Shown here: positions 1 through 7,019 of the stretch, in pieces
Numbering within the stretch: position 1 is the stretch's first letter
Layout of the letters: each line of letters starts with the position of its first letter
Assembly: GCA_900554595.1 (NCBI GenBank)
Contig: USHZ01000072.1
Span: 1-9,208 of the forward strand
Origin: an uncultured Collinsella sp.
Lineage (GTDB): Bacteria; Actinomycetota; Coriobacteriia; Coriobacteriales; Coriobacteriaceae
Reading direction: 5' to 3'
DNA length: 9,208 bases
Made by a program: the position numbers and the translations under genes
The notes under the pieces: generated by a model
Database searches by the model: none
Seen by the model: the letters and a program-made list of their open reading frames with translations, nothing else
Told to the model about the DNA's origin: nothing

Positions 1-755
1 ATAAACGGATAGCGCGTCTCGGAGCTCATAGAGATTGCTTGGAACACCCGGTCGTTGCAGGGAAGCTGATCGACGATTGGGCGTTGCGGCGCGTCATTGT
101 CTTTCGGTTGCTGCACGCGATGCATAAGCTTATAGCGATACATCTTGCGATCGGCATCCATCGTCATCTGGCGACGCGTGTCGCCGGCAAGTGGATCGAC
201 GCGCGAGCAGCCAAAGCTAAAGCTGGCGATCATGGGCGCCTTGCCACCTGAGCTCGCCTCGATCAGCCCGGCACGTACCTGCTCCAAGCGCTGCTCGAGT
301 TCAGTCTCGTTTGCGGAGAGCGAGATAAGCACAAACTCGTCTCCACCGATACGGAACAGCATCTCATCGTGCTCCATGGTTTCGGAGAGCGTGCGGCAGA
401 TGCTCAGAATATAGCGATTGCCTTCGGCATGGCCAAACCTATCATTGCAATGCTTGAGATGGTCGATGTCAATATAGGCGCAGGTGAAGGGGTCGCCTTT
501 GCGCCAGAGCTGCTCGACGTGACGGTCGAGTCCGCTGCGGTTGCCCAAGTTGGTGAGCGGGTCGATATAGGCGTTGCGCTCAAGCAGCTGGCGCTCTTGT
601 TGCAGGATGGCATGCGTCTTTTGCAGTTGCTCGCCAACGGCGCGCAGCTCAGCAGGCAGCGCGGCAACATCGAGTTCGGCGGTCGAGATGCCATTCGCAA
701 GTCGCTGAAGATAGGCAATAATCGATTGCTCGCCCAGGCGGTACGACTCGTTCAT
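1..755 (-). CDS. GGDEF-domain protein, C-terminus outside window
   Basis: A probable nucleotide cyclase (diguanylate cyclase family), cytosolic as far as seen. The frame is open from the ATG at 755 to the window edge, giving 251 complete residues. AAGGAGG (765-771) sits 9 nt upstream and supports the start. Residues 1-60 look helical and charged, probably a linker. The GGDEF domain covers about 61-215, with YIDID (94-98), the HCND motif, and an intact FRIGGDEF (GGDEF at 137-141). The inhibitory RxxD site is not conserved (E-H-D-E at that place). Asn113 replaces the Asp of GHxxGD that usually contacts guanine. From about residue 234 the sequence DRVFQAISM and onward matches the start of the PAS-like region of the upstream 905-residue protein, so this is probably a paralogue that continues with PAS or further domains beyond the window. 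No membrane segment is seen. The domain is certain; product specificity is not. Confidence 0.9.
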   Translation of the reverse strand, partial: MNESYRLGEQSIIAYLQRLANGISTAELDVAALPAELRAVGEQLQKTHAILQQERQLLERNAYIDPLTNLGNRSGLDRHVEQLWRKGDPFTCAYIDIDHLKHCNDRFGHAEGNRYILSICRTLSETMEHDEMLFRIGGDEFVLISLSANETELEQRLEQVRAGLIEASSGGKAPMIASFSFGCSRVDPLAGDTRRQMTMDADRKMYRYKLMHRVQQPKDNDAPQRPIVDQLPCNDRVFQAISMSSETRYPF

Positions 756-793
756 GATGGATAACCTCCTTGGGCAGAACAACGGTTTGTATC

Positions 794-824
794 ATATCCC
801 CAATTCGGCTTGGATTGGGGATAT
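794..824. repeat. Perfect 11-bp inverted repeat upstream of the GGDEF gene
   Basis: ATATCCCCAAT (794-804) and ATTGGGGATAT (814-824) are exact reverse complements around a 9-nt centre. The repeat lies in the 127-bp gap between the EAL gene stop and the downstream GGDEF gene, 38 bp before that gene's ATG. No T-run follows the stem on either strand, so it is not a typical intrinsic terminator. It could be a repressor operator or a 5'-leader hairpin for the GGDEF gene. Confidence 0.6.
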
Positions 825-882
825 AAGTTAGCTAATGGAGACAAATGCTCCCTTCGGCGGTGGCGTTTTGCACGTGAGCGTA

Positions 883-3600
883 TCAGTTGTCATTGTCACC
901 ATCGAGCAATGCCTCAAAATCCTTCGCCGGCATGGGGCGGTAGTAGAGGAAGCCCTGAGCGTAGCGGGCGCCCATCTGTCGTAGCATGTTCGCCTGCTCA
1001 TTTGTCTCGACGCCTTCGACCACGACGGGCAGATGAAGCGACTGCGCCATTTCGAGCATCGATGAAATGATTTGCGTGCTGCGGCCTTGATCGCGGTCGG
1101 TGGGTACAAAGGTGCGGTCGAGCTTGATGACGTCGACGTTGACGTTCTTGAGCATCGCGAGCGTGGACTGGCCGGTGCCAAAATCGTCCATATAGGTCGA
1201 GAAGCCTCGGGTGTGCAGGTCGGCTGTCAGTTTGTCCACGGCTTCGGATTCTCCCGTATAAGCCGTCTCGGTGATCTCGATACGCATGAGCTCGGGCGGT
1301 AGGTTGTATTGGGCGGCGAGCGCCCCCATATGTTCGGCAACGTCGCAGGCAAGGATATCCACTCGCGACACATTAAGCGAAACCGGAACCACGCGAAGTC
1401 CTCGATCGATGCGCTCGCGCAGCCATGAAGCGACACCCTGCCAAATGTACTTGTCGAGCGTCACCACAAAGCCGCTTTCCTCGAGTGCGGGGATAAACGT
1501 TGCGGGCGAAATGAGAGAGCCGTCCTTGTCAATCCAGCGGGTGAGTGCTTCGGCGCCAATAATCTCGCCGGTTTCCATATCGACCTGGGGCTGCAAGTGG
1601 TAGGTAATACGACCATCTGAGAGCGCGTACTGGAATTCGGTCAGCGTGCGGTGGAACGCGACTTCGCGCTCGTACTCCGCGGGGCAGAAAATGGCAATGC
1701 GCTCCTTAAAGTCGTTTTTTGCGCGTCGATTGGTAAACATGGCCTTCGCCTGCGCATCGATGGTGATCTCCTCATTGGAGTCGATGGGGTAAACGCCCAT
1801 GGACGGCCAAAAACCTACGCCGTCATCATGCCTGGCTACGGCCTCGCGAACGCGGTTGTAGATTTGATGGACGGTGATGTGCTTAAAGGGGATGAGTACG
1901 CAAAAGTCATCTTGGCCCCAGTACCCTGCGACGCCCATATCGGCATTCTCGATGTCCTTGAGGACCGTGCCCACATCGGCGAGTACGCGGTCACCCTCGG
2001 CCTGGCCGTGCCATTCATTAAACAGGCGCATGTGGCCCATGTCGACCGTGGCGATGCACCAGGCGCCGTCGTGCCTTGTCTCGAGAAATGCGTTGGCACG
2101 CCGCATAAACTCGCTGGGTCGATAGAGGCCCGTGAGTGAGTCGATACGTTCGGCGATGGCGCTTTTGCGCTCCGCCTCGGGTATGGGGAGGCTGTCGTTG
2201 GGAACAAGCCCGCCGGCCGTGCGAAGGCGACGGTCGAGTTCGCCTAAAACGGCGGTCGCCTGATGGGTTAAGTACTCGTAAAAGGCCGGGACGACAAGAC
2301 AGACGGGAGTAATGGTGTCGCCTGCGATTTGCACAGGAGCGAAAACGGCCTCTTTAAGATGGCGGGTTAGTTGCTCGAATGCCTCGTGGTCCAAATCGTT
2401 GCTGAGCACGACGAACTGGACGCTTCGTGAACGGTAAACCCTGCTTCTGCCTCGGGTGATCGACAGCATGCGGCCCGCGTATTCGGCAAGCATGTTGTCG
2501 ACAGCCTCGGCCCCGTAGAGTTCGTTGAGCTTTGTCGTGCCACGAACGCGCACCGCTATAAGCCCCGTCTCGCAACGGTCGCGGCGGCAGGCATCGATGG
2601 CGTTGACCAGCATACGCTGCGTTCCGAGGCCTGTGGCGGCGTCGACGGTTTCGGCAAGTGCGTGGTTGACGATCTCGCCGACATAGAGCGAGGGGACATT
2701 TCCGTCGCCGTCGATACGAAACCCGCGAGCGCGGCAAAGGACGTAGTCGCCCGCGGCATTGCGCATACGGTACTGCATGACGCGGCGGTGTTTGGAGCCG
2801 TTGTAGATTTGGTCGATATCGCTGGTATAGGCCTCAAGGTCATCGGGATGGACACGCGTTTTCCAGTAATCGTGGCAGTTGTCGATATGCTCGGAAGGAA
2901 GACCGAGATCGCGCAAGGCGCCTTGTGACCAAAGGGTGCGATGCTTGTCCAAGTTCTCGATAAAGCAATAACGGCCTTCGTTGAGCATCGAAAAGGCATC
3001 GAAAACGCGGTCGCTTATTTCGAAGTCGTCGGCGTGGACTTGCACGATATTGCGTCGATCAAGGTGCATGGCATGGCGCAGCTTGTAGTCGTACATGCGA
3101 TGGTCGGCATCGAGTGTCATGCGATTGGAGGCTTCGCCCAGGGCGGGGTCGGCGTGTGCCACTCCGTAGCTAAACGAATGAGGCATCTCGGAATCGTTGT
3201 TTTTGAGCAGGATCATTCGGCAGTGTCTCAGACGTTCGGCGAGGTCGTCCTCGGTCGCAATCGTAGATAGGATGGCAAACTCGTCGCCGCCTATGCGAAA
3301 CGCCGCCTCGTCCACTTTCATATACAGTTTGAGATAGAGGCTTACCTGTAAGATATAGCGGTTGCCCTCGTCATGCCCAAAGACGTCGTTGCAGTGCTTG
3401 AGATTGTCGATATCGATGAACGCCATGGTAACGGGGGTGTCCTGCTCCCAGAGCTCCTCGAGGGAGCGGGCAAAGCCGCCGCGGTTGCCAAGTCCGGTAA
3501 GCTGGTCGGTAAAGGCGGTCCTAATCAGATCATCCTGACGCTCGAGAAGGTCACGGACGGTCCTTTCGAGCGTTTCGGTGTAATTGCTGACAGTATCCAT
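883..3600 (-). CDS. GGDEF-PAS-(GGDEF-like)x2-EAL signalling protein
   Basis: A 905-residue cytosolic protein that probably hydrolyses cyclic di-GMP and may also make a cyclic dinucleotide. Domains in order: short helical N-terminus (1-27); GGDEF domain (28-185) with intact FRIGGDEF (GGDEF at 104-108), DID 63-65 and N71, but Asn80 in the guanine-contact Asp position and no RxxD inhibitory site; PAS_3-like domain (about 197-312, with HPDD at 251-254); GGDEF-like domain (about 318-460) whose signature has decayed to SRSVQF; third GGDEF-like domain (about 483-645) with GQDDF at 562-566; EAL domain (about 650-900). The EAL catalytic set is complete: E684 (EAL), N743, E775, D805-D806 (DDFGTG), K826, E862, Q882. 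An in-frame TAG two codons upstream fixes the start at or after this ATG; the ribosome site is weak. The downstream GGDEF gene is a paralogue of its N-terminal part. The degenerate domains may bind GTP and control the EAL domain, as known for other composite phosphodiesterases; that is inference. Confidence 0.93.
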   Translation of the reverse strand: MDTVSNYTETLERTVRDLLERQDDLIRTAFTDQLTGLGNRGGFARSLEELWEQDTPVTMAFIDIDNLKHCNDVFGHDEGNRYILQVSLYLKLYMKVDEAAFRIGGDEFAILSTIATEDDLAERLRHCRMILLKNNDSEMPHSFSYGVAHADPALGEASNRMTLDADHRMYDYKLRHAMHLDRRNIVQVHADDFEISDRVFDAFSMLNEGRYCFIENLDKHRTLWSQGALRDLGLPSEHIDNCHDYWKTRVHPDDLEAYTSDIDQIYNGSKHRRVMQYRMRNAAGDYVLCRARGFRIDGDGNVPSLYVGEIVNHALAETVDAATGLGTQRMLVNAIDACRRDRCETGLIAVRVRGTTKLNELYGAEAVDNMLAEYAGRMLSITRGRSRVYRSRSVQFVVLSNDLDHEAFEQLTRHLKEAVFAPVQIAGDTITPVCLVVPAFYEYLTHQATAVLGELDRRLRTAGGLVPNDSLPIPEAERKSAIAERIDSLTGLYRPSEFMRRANAFLETRHDGAWCIATVDMGHMRLFNEWHGQAEGDRVLADVGTVLKDIENADMGVAGYWGQDDFCVLIPFKHITVHQIYNRVREAVARHDDGVGFWPSMGVYPIDSNEEITIDAQAKAMFTNRRAKNDFKERIAIFCPAEYEREVAFHRTLTEFQYALSDGRITYHLQPQVDMETGEIIGAEALTRWIDKDGSLISPATFIPALEESGFVVTLDKYIWQGVASWLRERIDRGLRVVPVSLNVSRVDILACDVAEHMGALAAQYNLPPELMRIEITETAYTGESEAVDKLTADLHTRGFSTYMDDFGTGQSTLAMLKNVNVDVIKLDRTFVPTDRDQGRSTQIISSMLEMAQSLHLPVVVEGVETNEQANMLRQMGARYAQGFLYYRPMPAKDFEALLDGDNDN

Positions 3601-3923
3601 GTTCTAAGCGGCTTTCTGAGGTCGGGGCGGATTGCGTCGGGCGAGCTCGTTGTGTACACGCGTCGTTGCTCGGCGTTTTGCGTGTATCCAGGCCCCGCCT
3701 TGCTGCGTTGTTGAGTTACTTTGCCGGCTAATGTTCGTTGTTGATAACTGCTGCGTAGTATAAACAACAGCGCACAATTATATATGGGCGCACATGCTGT
3801 GGGCGGCTATTATTCGACAAGCGGTAGCGCGGCGATGCGATGTTCGATAAAAATGCGACTGAGACGATATATGTTGACGGGTATACTTGTCCCGTTTTAA
3901 AACGCAGGAACGGAGATGGTCGC
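3601..3923. other. Divergent intergenic region
   Basis: This stretch separates the minus-strand EAL gene from the plus-strand patatin gene. It becomes AT-rich around 3730-3790, where regulatory sites are likely. TATAAA at 3759-3764 (TATACT at 3757-3762 on the minus strand) could be a -10 box, but I see no well-spaced -35 partner. A 7-bp inverted repeat, TACACGC (3655-3661) and GCGTGTA (3680-3686), lies in the probable leader of the EAL gene. No convincing small gene is seen. An ATG at 3840, in frame with the patatin gene, would add 28 residues but lacks a ribosome site. Confidence 0.5.
3874..3901 (+). promoter_or_regulatory. Candidate promoter of the patatin-like gene
   Basis: TTGACG (3874-3879) is 16 bp from TTTAAA (3896-3901), which would start transcription roughly 15-20 nt before the ATG at 3924. 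A small inverted repeat, ACGGG (3877-3881) and CCCGT (3891-3895), lies within the spacer and could be an operator. A TATACT at 3882-3887 is an alternative -10 but has no good -35. If either promoter is right, the upstream ATG at 3840 cannot be the start. Confidence 0.35.
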
Positions 3924-4793
3924 ATGGCACAGCCGAATACGACGCGCACGGTGGGGCTCGCGCTCGAGGGAGGCGGCTACCGCGGTATGTATACGGCGGG
4001 CGTGCTCGACGTTTGGATGGAGCACGGTTTGACCTGCGACCATATGGTGGGCGTCTCGGCGGGCGCGGCGTTTGGCTACAACTTTAAATCGCGCCAGATC
4101 GGCCGCGCCATTCGCTACAACAAGGCCTATTGTGCCGATAGGCGCTATGCGAGCGTGACGAGCTGGTTGCGAACCGGTGACATGTTCAATGCCGATTTTG
4201 CCTATCACGAGGTACCCATCGAGCGCGATCCCATCGACCTGGAGACATATCGCGCCTGCCCCATGCGTTTTACGTGCGTGTGTACCGATATCGAGACGGG
4301 CAAGGCCGTCTATCATGACCTGCCCTATGGCGACGAGAGGGATATCGAGTGGATTCGGGCGTCGTCGGCGATTCCCGTGGCGACGCGCCCCGTTGTCATT
4401 GAGGGGCATAAATATCTGGATGGTGGCGTGGCCGATTCTATTCCCAGTGCATGGTTGTTTGCGCGGGGGTATGACCGCAATATCGTGGTGCTCACGCAGC
4501 CAGCGGGCTTTGTGAAGCAGCCCAACAGCGTGATGCCCATGCTGCGCCGCGTGTTCCGTCACTATCCGGAGTTTGTCGCAGCGCTTGAGCATCGGCATGA
4601 GGTCTACAATGCCACGCTCGATGACCTGTCACGTCGCGAGGCTGCCGGCGAAATCTTTGTAGTGCGGCCGAGCGAATCGGTGAAGGTGCCGTCGCTGTGC
4701 CGCGAACCGGATGAGCTCGAGCGCATCTATCAGATCGGCCGCCGCGATGCAGAGGCGACTTTGCCGGCGTTGGAGACCTACCTGGCGGGGTAG
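3924..4793 (+). CDS. Patatin-like phospholipase family protein
   Basis: A predicted serine lipid acyl-hydrolase of 289 residues, in the bacterial patatin group that includes E. coli YjjU. All hallmark motifs are visible: oxyanion-hole loop GGGYRG (16-21), nucleophile elbow GVSAG with Ser45, the ASSAIP segment (147-151 region), and the catalytic Asp in DGG (D167-G169). The C-terminal 90 residues, with FRHYPEFVAALEHRHEVYN, resemble the tail seen in this YjjU-like group. No signal peptide or membrane helix is seen, so it is probably cytosolic or peripherally membrane-bound. The start at 3924 is chosen because GGAG (3912-3915) lies 8 nt upstream and the fold begins within a few residues; an upstream in-frame ATG at 3840 has no ribosome site. 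It is transcribed alone, divergent from the EAL gene, and ends just before a palindromic repeat array. The natural substrate cannot be told from sequence. Confidence 0.9.
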   Translation: MAQPNTTRTVGLALEGGGYRGMYTAGVLDVWMEHGLTCDHMVGVSAGAAFGYNFKSRQIGRAIRYNKAYCADRRYASVTSWLRTGDMFNADFAYHEVPIERDPIDLETYRACPMRFTCVCTDIETGKAVYHDLPYGDERDIEWIRASSAIPVATRPVVIEGHKYLDGGVADSIPSAWLFARGYDRNIVVLTQPAGFVKQPNSVMPMLRRVFRHYPEFVAALEHRHEVYNATLDDLSRREAAGEIFVVRPSESVKVPSLCREPDELERIYQIGRRDAEATLPALETYLAG

Positions 4794-4803
4794 AGGCTGC
4801 AGC

Positions 4804-5034
4804 GGAAAGCGCATCCCGGAATTTGTGTTTAGGCTGGGACGCAAATTCCCCGTGGGGCGGTTCCGGAAAGCGCATCCCGGAATCGGCGCTAAAAATGGGA
4901 TGCAGTTTCCGCGAGAGGCCCGTAGCGGAAAGTTCATCCCGGAATATGCGTTCAGACTGGGATGCAGTTTCCCACTGGCTCTCTATACGGAAAGCGCATC
5001 CCGGAATGGACGTCCAAACTGGGATGCGCTTTCC
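4804..5034. repeat. Array of four 46-bp palindromic units
   Basis: Four units lie at 4804-4849, 4865-4910, 4927-4972 and 4989-5034. Each is exactly 46 bp: a 14-nt left arm (GGAAAGCGCATCCC or close variant), an 18-nt centre always beginning GGAAT, and a 14-nt right arm (GGGATGCGCTTTCC or variant). Paired arm positions are 10, 12, 12 and 14 of 14. Spacers are 15, 16 and 16 bp and differ in sequence, so the period is 61-62 bp. The centre of unit 4 holds a further palindrome, TGGACGTCCA (5007-5016). The array sits between the convergent 3' ends of the patatin gene and the thiamine operon, the usual place for REP/BIME-type repeats. It lacks T-runs, so it is not a standard terminator. It may protect 3' ends, block converging transcription or bind a protein. 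Spacers are too short for CRISPR. Confidence 0.85.
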
Positions 5035-5050
5035 ATTGCTGAAGATATGA

Positions 5051-5073
5051 GGCCGCGGAGCAGCTGCTCGGCC
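5051..5073 (-). terminator. Possible weak terminator hairpin of the thiamine operon
   Basis: Five bases after the thiE stop codon, the minus strand can form a GC-rich hairpin. GGCC (5051-5054) pairs with GGCC (5070-5073), and the palindrome GAGCAGCTGCTC (5058-5069) forms the inner stem, with a 3-nt bulge. The bases that follow (TCATATCTTC) are only mildly T-rich, so efficiency is doubtful. Confidence 0.3.
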
Positions 5074-5078
5074 TATGT

Positions 5079-5774
5079 CTATGCCTGCTGCCAGGTGTCG
5101 ACAAGCTCCTTGGCCGCGGCGTGGGGGTCGTCGGCGCTGCAAACGGCGCTCACCACAAAGAAGCCATCGACGCCGGTGGCCTTGAGCTGCGGCAGGTCGG
5201 CCGTCTTGACGCCGCCGCCCACCACGATGGGCACGGGGCTTGCCGCGTGGAGTGCGGCCAGGTCCTCAAAGCTCTTGGTGATGATGGAGCCGTCGGCCGC
5301 GCGTCCGCAGTCGCGCTTGGTCTCGGTCTCGTGGAGCGGGCCGATGCCCAGGTAGTCGACCAGGCTCATGTCGGCGGTCTTGACGTACTCGAGCATCTCC
5401 TCGCAACGGGCCGAAAGGCCCACGATGGCGTCGGGCCCCAGCAGCTTGCGACAGACCTCGACGGGAATGTCGCTCTGACCCACGTGCACGCCGTCGACAG
5501 CAATGCCCTGCTCGCGCGCGGCGAGTACGCAGTCCAGGCGGTCGTCAATCAGCAGGGCGACCTGGCCGGTCTTGCCAGCCTTTGCGATTGCCTGCGCGGC
5601 GTCGCCCGTCAGTGCAATGATTTCGCGGGCGCTTGCCACCTTGGAGCGCACCTGGATGCAGGTAAAGCCGGCGTCGAGTGCCTGGGCCACCACATCGCCC
5701 ACGGGGCGCCCGAGCGTGTTTTCGGGGCCGAGTACCAGATAGGCCGAGATATCAAGGTTGTCGCGGATGCTCAT
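5079..5774 (-). CDS. thiE: Thiamine phosphate synthase
   Basis: Joins 4-methyl-5-(2-hydroxyethyl)thiazole phosphate with HMP diphosphate to give thiamine phosphate in the cytosol. The protein has 231 residues, a little longer than most ThiE, with TIM-barrel motifs in order: IQVRSK (40-45), LIDDRLD (75-81), GVHVGQSD (95-102), VGLSAR (118-123), GIGPLHETETK (143-153), PIVVGGG (182-188) and GFFVVSAV (204-211). Two family positions differ: the usual NDR is DDR and the usual GxSxH ends in Arg rather than His. The phosphate- and diphosphate-binding loops otherwise look intact. The start at 5774 has AGGAGGA 6 nt upstream; a longer frame extends upstream only as a shadow of the preceding gene. Its ATG overlaps the TGA of that gene (ATGA), and the ribosome site lies inside it, so translation is probably coupled. 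It is the last gene of the operon controlled by the TPP riboswitch. Confidence 0.95.
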   Translation of the reverse strand: MSIRDNLDISAYLVLGPENTLGRPVGDVVAQALDAGFTCIQVRSKVASAREIIALTGDAAQAIAKAGKTGQVALLIDDRLDCVLAAREQGIAVDGVHVGQSDIPVEVCRKLLGPDAIVGLSARCEEMLEYVKTADMSLVDYLGIGPLHETETKRDCGRAADGSIITKSFEDLAALHAASPVPIVVGGGVKTADLPQLKATGVDGFFVVSAVCSADDPHAAAKELVDTWQQA

Positions 5775-6112
5775 CGTGCTTCCTCCTGTTTCTTGATCTG
5801 TGCTTCCATGCGCTCGAGTTTGCCGGTCATGGTGTCGGTAAATCCGGGTCGAATATCGGCTTTGAGCACGACTTCGGTGCGGATGCCCTTGCTCGCCAAC
5901 ACAAAGGTTGCGTCGCGCACGACCTGCATGACCTCGTCCCACTCGCCCTCGATCTCGGTGAACATCGAGGTGGTGCGGTTGGGAAGGCCGCTCTCGCGAA
6001 TGACGCGCACGACCTCGGCGACCTCGGCGGACAGCTCATCGCCGGTGCCGCACGGGGCGATGGCCACGGCGACGAGCGTGTTCATGCCGGCGTTGGTTGC
6101 GGGTTCGGACAT
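5771..6112 (-). CDS. MTH1187/YkoF-family thiamine-binding protein
   Basis: A small protein of 113 residues from the MTH1187/YkoF family, ferredoxin-like folds known in some members to bind thiamine or its pyrimidine part. Visible family features are VAIAPCGTG (15-23), the conserved TSMFTEIEGEWDEVM segment (48-62) and the strand IRTEVVLKADIRPG (77-90). It has no signal peptide, so it would act in the cytosol, perhaps as a thiamine or HMP carrier or sensor rather than an enzyme. The start at 6112 is supported by AGGAGG (6121-6126), which lies inside the end of thiM; an internal ATG at 6085 has no ribosome site. Only 3 bp separate it from the thiM stop, and its own stop overlaps the thiE start. 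Its place between the two thiazole-branch enzymes and under the same riboswitch strengthens the thiamine assignment. Confidence 0.88.
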   Translation of the reverse strand: MSEPATNAGMNTLVAVAIAPCGTGDELSAEVAEVVRVIRESGLPNRTTSMFTEIEGEWDEVMQVVRDATFVLASKGIRTEVVLKADIRPGFTDTMTGKLERMEAQIKKQEEAR

Positions 6113-6115
6113 GGC

Positions 6116-6955
6116 TTATGCCTCCTCGAGCTCGAGTCGGTTATCGGCGATGTCTTGGGCGGTTGCGCGGTAGAGCTCGTCGATAAAGGCGACCTTAAAG
6201 CTTGCCGGGGCATCGGCGACAGCGGCGGCACGCGTACCGGCGACGTTGTAGACGGCAGTGCCGCAGATGGCTGCCGTAAACGGGTCGGCAGCGCAGGCGT
6301 ACACGGCCAGCACGCCGCCCTGCGAGCAACCGCAGCCGGTGATCTTGGACATGAGCGGGCTGCCGCCGTGGGACTTGGCCACGGTCGTGCCGTCGGTGAT
6401 CAGGTCGACTTCGCCCGAGACCACTACGGCGCCGCCGGTGTAGCGGGCGAGCGCTACGGCGGCATCGCGGGCGGCGTCGACCGTGTCGGTGGTATCGACA
6501 CCGCGTACGCGGCTCAGATCGGCCGCCTCGCCCTCAAGACCCCACAGGCCGGCGAGCGCGATAATCTCGGAGGCGTTGCCGCGCACGATGGCGGGCTTGT
6601 ACTGCTTGAGCTCGTTTACCAGCTGGGTGCGCAGGCTACCGATGCCCAGACCCACCGGATCGAGCACCCAGGGCTTGCCGGCGTCGTGTGCCGCCTTGGC
6701 CGCGCGGGGGATCGTCTGCTCGTAGATGGGGAAGAGCGTGCCCATATTGAGATAGATGGCGCCGCCGCCGGCAACGAGTGCCTCGCCCTCGTCTGGCAGA
6801 TAGACCATGGCGGCCGAGCCACCCACGGCGAGCTGTGCGTTGGCGACAAAGTCGATCGTCACCGTGTTGGTGATGGAGCCCGCCATCGGATTGGTGGCTC
6901 GAATCTCCTCTACGGCCTTGACCACATTTTGCTTAAGCTGTTTCGAATCAATCAC
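6116..6955 (-). CDS. thiM: Hydroxyethylthiazole kinase
   Basis: Phosphorylates 4-methyl-5-(2-hydroxyethyl)thiazole with ATP, the salvage route to the thiazole half of thiamine. The protein has 279 residues, normal for ThiM. It shows the substrate-side segment ITNTVTIDFVANAQLAVGG (28-46), LDPVGLGIGS (98-107), RGNASEI (125-131), VVSGEVDLITDG (178-189) and ITGCGCSQG (205-213), whose Cys210 matches the conserved Cys of the family GTGC motif. The start is a GTG at 6953-6955, 8 nt after AAGGAGG (6964-6970). The open frame runs on to an ATG at 7054, but that extension would read through the terminator and riboswitch and is rejected. First gene of the thiM-MTH1187-thiE operon; controlled by the TPP riboswitch at 7020-7111. 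No thiD (HMP kinase) is present here, so HMP-PP must come from elsewhere. Confidence 0.95.
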   Translation of the reverse strand: MIDSKQLKQNVVKAVEEIRATNPMAGSITNTVTIDFVANAQLAVGGSAAMVYLPDEGEALVAGGGAIYLNMGTLFPIYEQTIPRAAKAAHDAGKPWVLDPVGLGIGSLRTQLVNELKQYKPAIVRGNASEIIALAGLWGLEGEAADLSRVRGVDTTDTVDAARDAAVALARYTGGAVVVSGEVDLITDGTTVAKSHGGSPLMSKITGCGCSQGGVLAVYACAADPFTAAICGTAVYNVAGTRAAAVADAPASFKVAFIDELYRATAQDIADNRLELEEA

Positions 6956-6977
6956 TGCACATGCCTCCTTGGCATAG

Positions 6978-7008
6978 AAAAGGGGCGCTGTGCATAGACA
7001 GCGCCCCT
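6978..7008 (-). terminator. Intrinsic terminator of the TPP riboswitch leader
   Basis: Read on the minus strand, AGGGGCGCTGT (7008-6998) and ACAGCGCCCCT (6991-6981) form a perfect 11-bp stem with a 6-nt loop CTATGC, followed directly by TTTT (6981-6978, the first T being the last stem base). It lies between the aptamer and the thiM ribosome site, so it is the expression platform: TPP binding is expected to favour termination. Confidence 0.9.
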
Positions 7009-7019
7009 GTAAAGGCGGC

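Noticed and set aside
4804..5034. CRISPR array or small repeat protein
   Set aside because: Spacers are only 15-16 bp, each repeat is a 46-bp palindrome with a variable centre, and no cas genes are present. The 61-62 bp period is not a multiple of three, so translated repeats change frame.
5678..6997. Long plus-strand open frames (up to 439 codons) opposite thiE, the MTH1187 gene and thiM
   Set aside because: They are antisense shadows in GC-rich DNA: no recognisable domain, low-complexity Gly/Ala/His-rich translation, and the minus-strand genes carry clear families, ribosome sites and a riboswitch.
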